NCBI GenBank assembly: GCA_002508495.1
Contig: DANA01000115.1
Coordinates: 17,428-33,444, forward strand
Reading direction: 5' to 3'
DNA from: Methanoregula sp. UBA276
GTDB taxonomy: Archaea > Halobacteriota > Methanomicrobia > Methanomicrobiales > Methanospirillaceae
DNA: 16,017 nt
A model generated the notes under the pieces. It saw nothing but the letters and a program-made list of their open reading frames with translations. It did no database searches and was not told where the DNA came from. Both the position numbers and the translations under genes were made by a program. This document shows positions 15,322 to 16,017 of this stretch, piece by piece; within the stretch, counting starts at the first letter, position 1; each line of letters begins with the position of its first letter.

Positions 15322-15330
15322 CTGATATAG
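15322..15330 (-). promoter_or_regulatory. TATA element of the GT39-like gene
   Basis: The minus strand reads CTATATCAG, beginning 38 bases before the ATG. It is identical in nine bases to the element before wecB. The leader would be only a few bases long, and there is no Shine-Dalgarno site. Confidence 0.45.
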
Positions 15331-15413
15331 TTCCTTGCTTTTTTTTACTTTTACAGGATTATCGGTCCTTTTTCCAAATATTGCCCGTTATTTGTATGTT
15401 TTCCAAGCGTCAA

Positions 15414-16016
15414 TTACGCGTCCGGCCCTTGCAGGAGCGGGGCATGCAATACCTCAAGCAACTGATTGCAGGACGTAACAACCGATGACGACTGTTCGAG
15501 CATCAGGTTGACCTGCTCATGGTGGCCAATCCGCCGGAAATCCGTTCTCAGGGCGATGACCGGTTTCCCCACCGCGAATGCATACCCCATCTCCCATGCC
15601 GTGCCGGAATCTGCATCGGCACCATCAATAATTGCAACTACGATATCCGCATCTTTGAGGGCCTGCAGGTTTTTCTCAAACAGGATCTCCTGCTCGGGAT
15701 TTCCCCGGGTACCGGAATCATCCCCTGCTTCCTGCGGGAGGTAAACATCAAAGAGGTTCTCCTCCAGTCTGGCAGCAACAGTAGCGTTATATGACCGTTC
15801 GGCTTCGGAGAAAAGCGGTGCGGCAAGGTAAACCCGGAAGCAGGCAAATGCCGCGACATCGAACGCCCGGATTGTCGGAAAACGTGAGATAAAGACCCCC
15901 CGCCCGGCGCATTTTGGAGGAACTGATCCGTCGCTGCCGTAATACGTGCTGGTGACACCACAGGTGGGGGACGAGTTAACACCAACGATGCAGACTGGAG
16001 GTCCGCGTTGTGCAAT
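15414..16016 (-). CDS. TudS/DUF523-like domain fused to nucleoside 2-deoxyribosyltransferase (5' end outside window)
   Basis: An open frame of 201 codons continues past the right edge, so the start is not seen. The visible N-terminal part reads VCIVGVNSSPTCGVTSTYYG, then KCAGRGVF. This pattern of conserved cysteines, SPxCGV and GRGxF resembles TudS-related (DUF523/COG5418-like) putative desulfidases. From RVYLAAPLFSEAERSYN onward it is a nucleoside 2-deoxyribosyltransferase: EILFEKNLQALKDADIVVAI, DSGTAWEMGYAFAVGKPVI (with the probable catalytic Glu), then a His-containing turn and a short tail to TAA. Between the two parts (about 15 residues, GVFISRFPTIRAFDVAAF) there is no stop and no ATG, GTG or TTG in frame, so the second domain has no start of its own. 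A true fusion is the simplest reading. A role in salvage of thiolated nucleosides is a guess. Confidence 0.8.
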   Translation of the reverse strand: MAQRGPPVCIVGVNSSPTCGVTSTYYGSDGSVPPKCAGRGVFISRFPTIRAFDVAAFACFRVYLAAPLFSEAERSYNATVAARLEENLFDVYLPQEAGDDSGTRGNPEQEILFEKNLQALKDADIVVAIIDGADADSGTAWEMGYAFAVGKPVIALRTDFRRIGHHEQVNLMLEQSSSVVTSCNQLLEVLHAPLLQGPDA

Positions 16017-16017
16017 A

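Noticed and set aside
15638..16015. Minus-strand open frame of 125 codons at the right edge
   Set aside because: It lies in a different frame from the desulfidase-like/deoxyribosyltransferase frame, which carries clear family motifs.
1..16017. CRISPR arrays, tRNA or rRNA genes, and insertion sequences
   Set aside because: I saw no regularly spaced direct repeats, no cloverleaf or rRNA-like segments, and no transposase-like protein in the window.

Overview
The window looks like a piece of the chromosome of a methanogenic archaeon, most likely of the order Methanomicrobiales (Methanoregula-like). This is inferred, with no database search. The reasons are: archaeal-style TATA elements with several apparently leaderless starts, oligo-T stops, a SelB/EF-Tu-like protein without a working GTPase site, an archaeal YgiQ, a LemA/DUF2207 pair, a PPC (DUF296) protein, and glycan genes of the kind archaea use to decorate surface proteins. 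Most of the window is GC-rich; the stretch at about 10.7-12.5 kb is clearly more AT-rich.

Layout. (1) 134-660: two small, apparently translationally coupled membrane-protein genes; the first has a zinc ribbon. (2) 661-1124: a non-coding stretch packed with G and C tracts that form related, partly inverted repeat modules. (3) 1125-4410: asnB (asparagine synthase), then a gene for mannose-1-phosphate guanylyltransferase/mannose-6-phosphate isomerase (manC type) that is intact except for one in-frame TAG at codon 167. (4) 4620-7061, minus strand: a PPC-domain protein followed by a YgiQ-type radical SAM protein. (5) 7144-9549, minus strand: lemA followed by a DUF2207 membrane protein with a glycine-rich tail. 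(6) 9633-10592, minus strand: a SelB/EF-Tu-like pseudo-GTPase with its own oligo-T stop. (7) 10593-10806: a divergent regulatory region with repeated and palindromic motifs. (8) 10807-13636, plus strand: a flippase-like membrane protein overlapping a Dpm1-like family 2 glycosyltransferase by 4 bases, then wecB. (9) 13763-15292, minus strand, convergent with wecB: a GT39/ArnT-like membrane glycosyltransferase. (10) 15414 to the window edge, minus strand: an incomplete gene joining a TudS/DUF523-like cysteine domain in frame to a nucleoside 2-deoxyribosyltransferase domain.

How they may work together (inference). ManC would supply GDP-mannose, the family 2 enzyme would move a sugar onto a polyprenyl phosphate, the flippase-like protein would help present it, and the GT39-type enzyme would use the lipid-linked sugar outside the membrane. 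WecB would supply UDP-ManNAc. Together they suggest a surface glycosylation locus. The flippase-like/GT2 pair resembles haloarchaeal AglD split into two genes.

The observations most worth checking are the desulfidase-like/deoxyribosyltransferase fusion at the right edge, the lone TAG in manC, the pseudo-GTPase, and the G/C-tract repeat modules.
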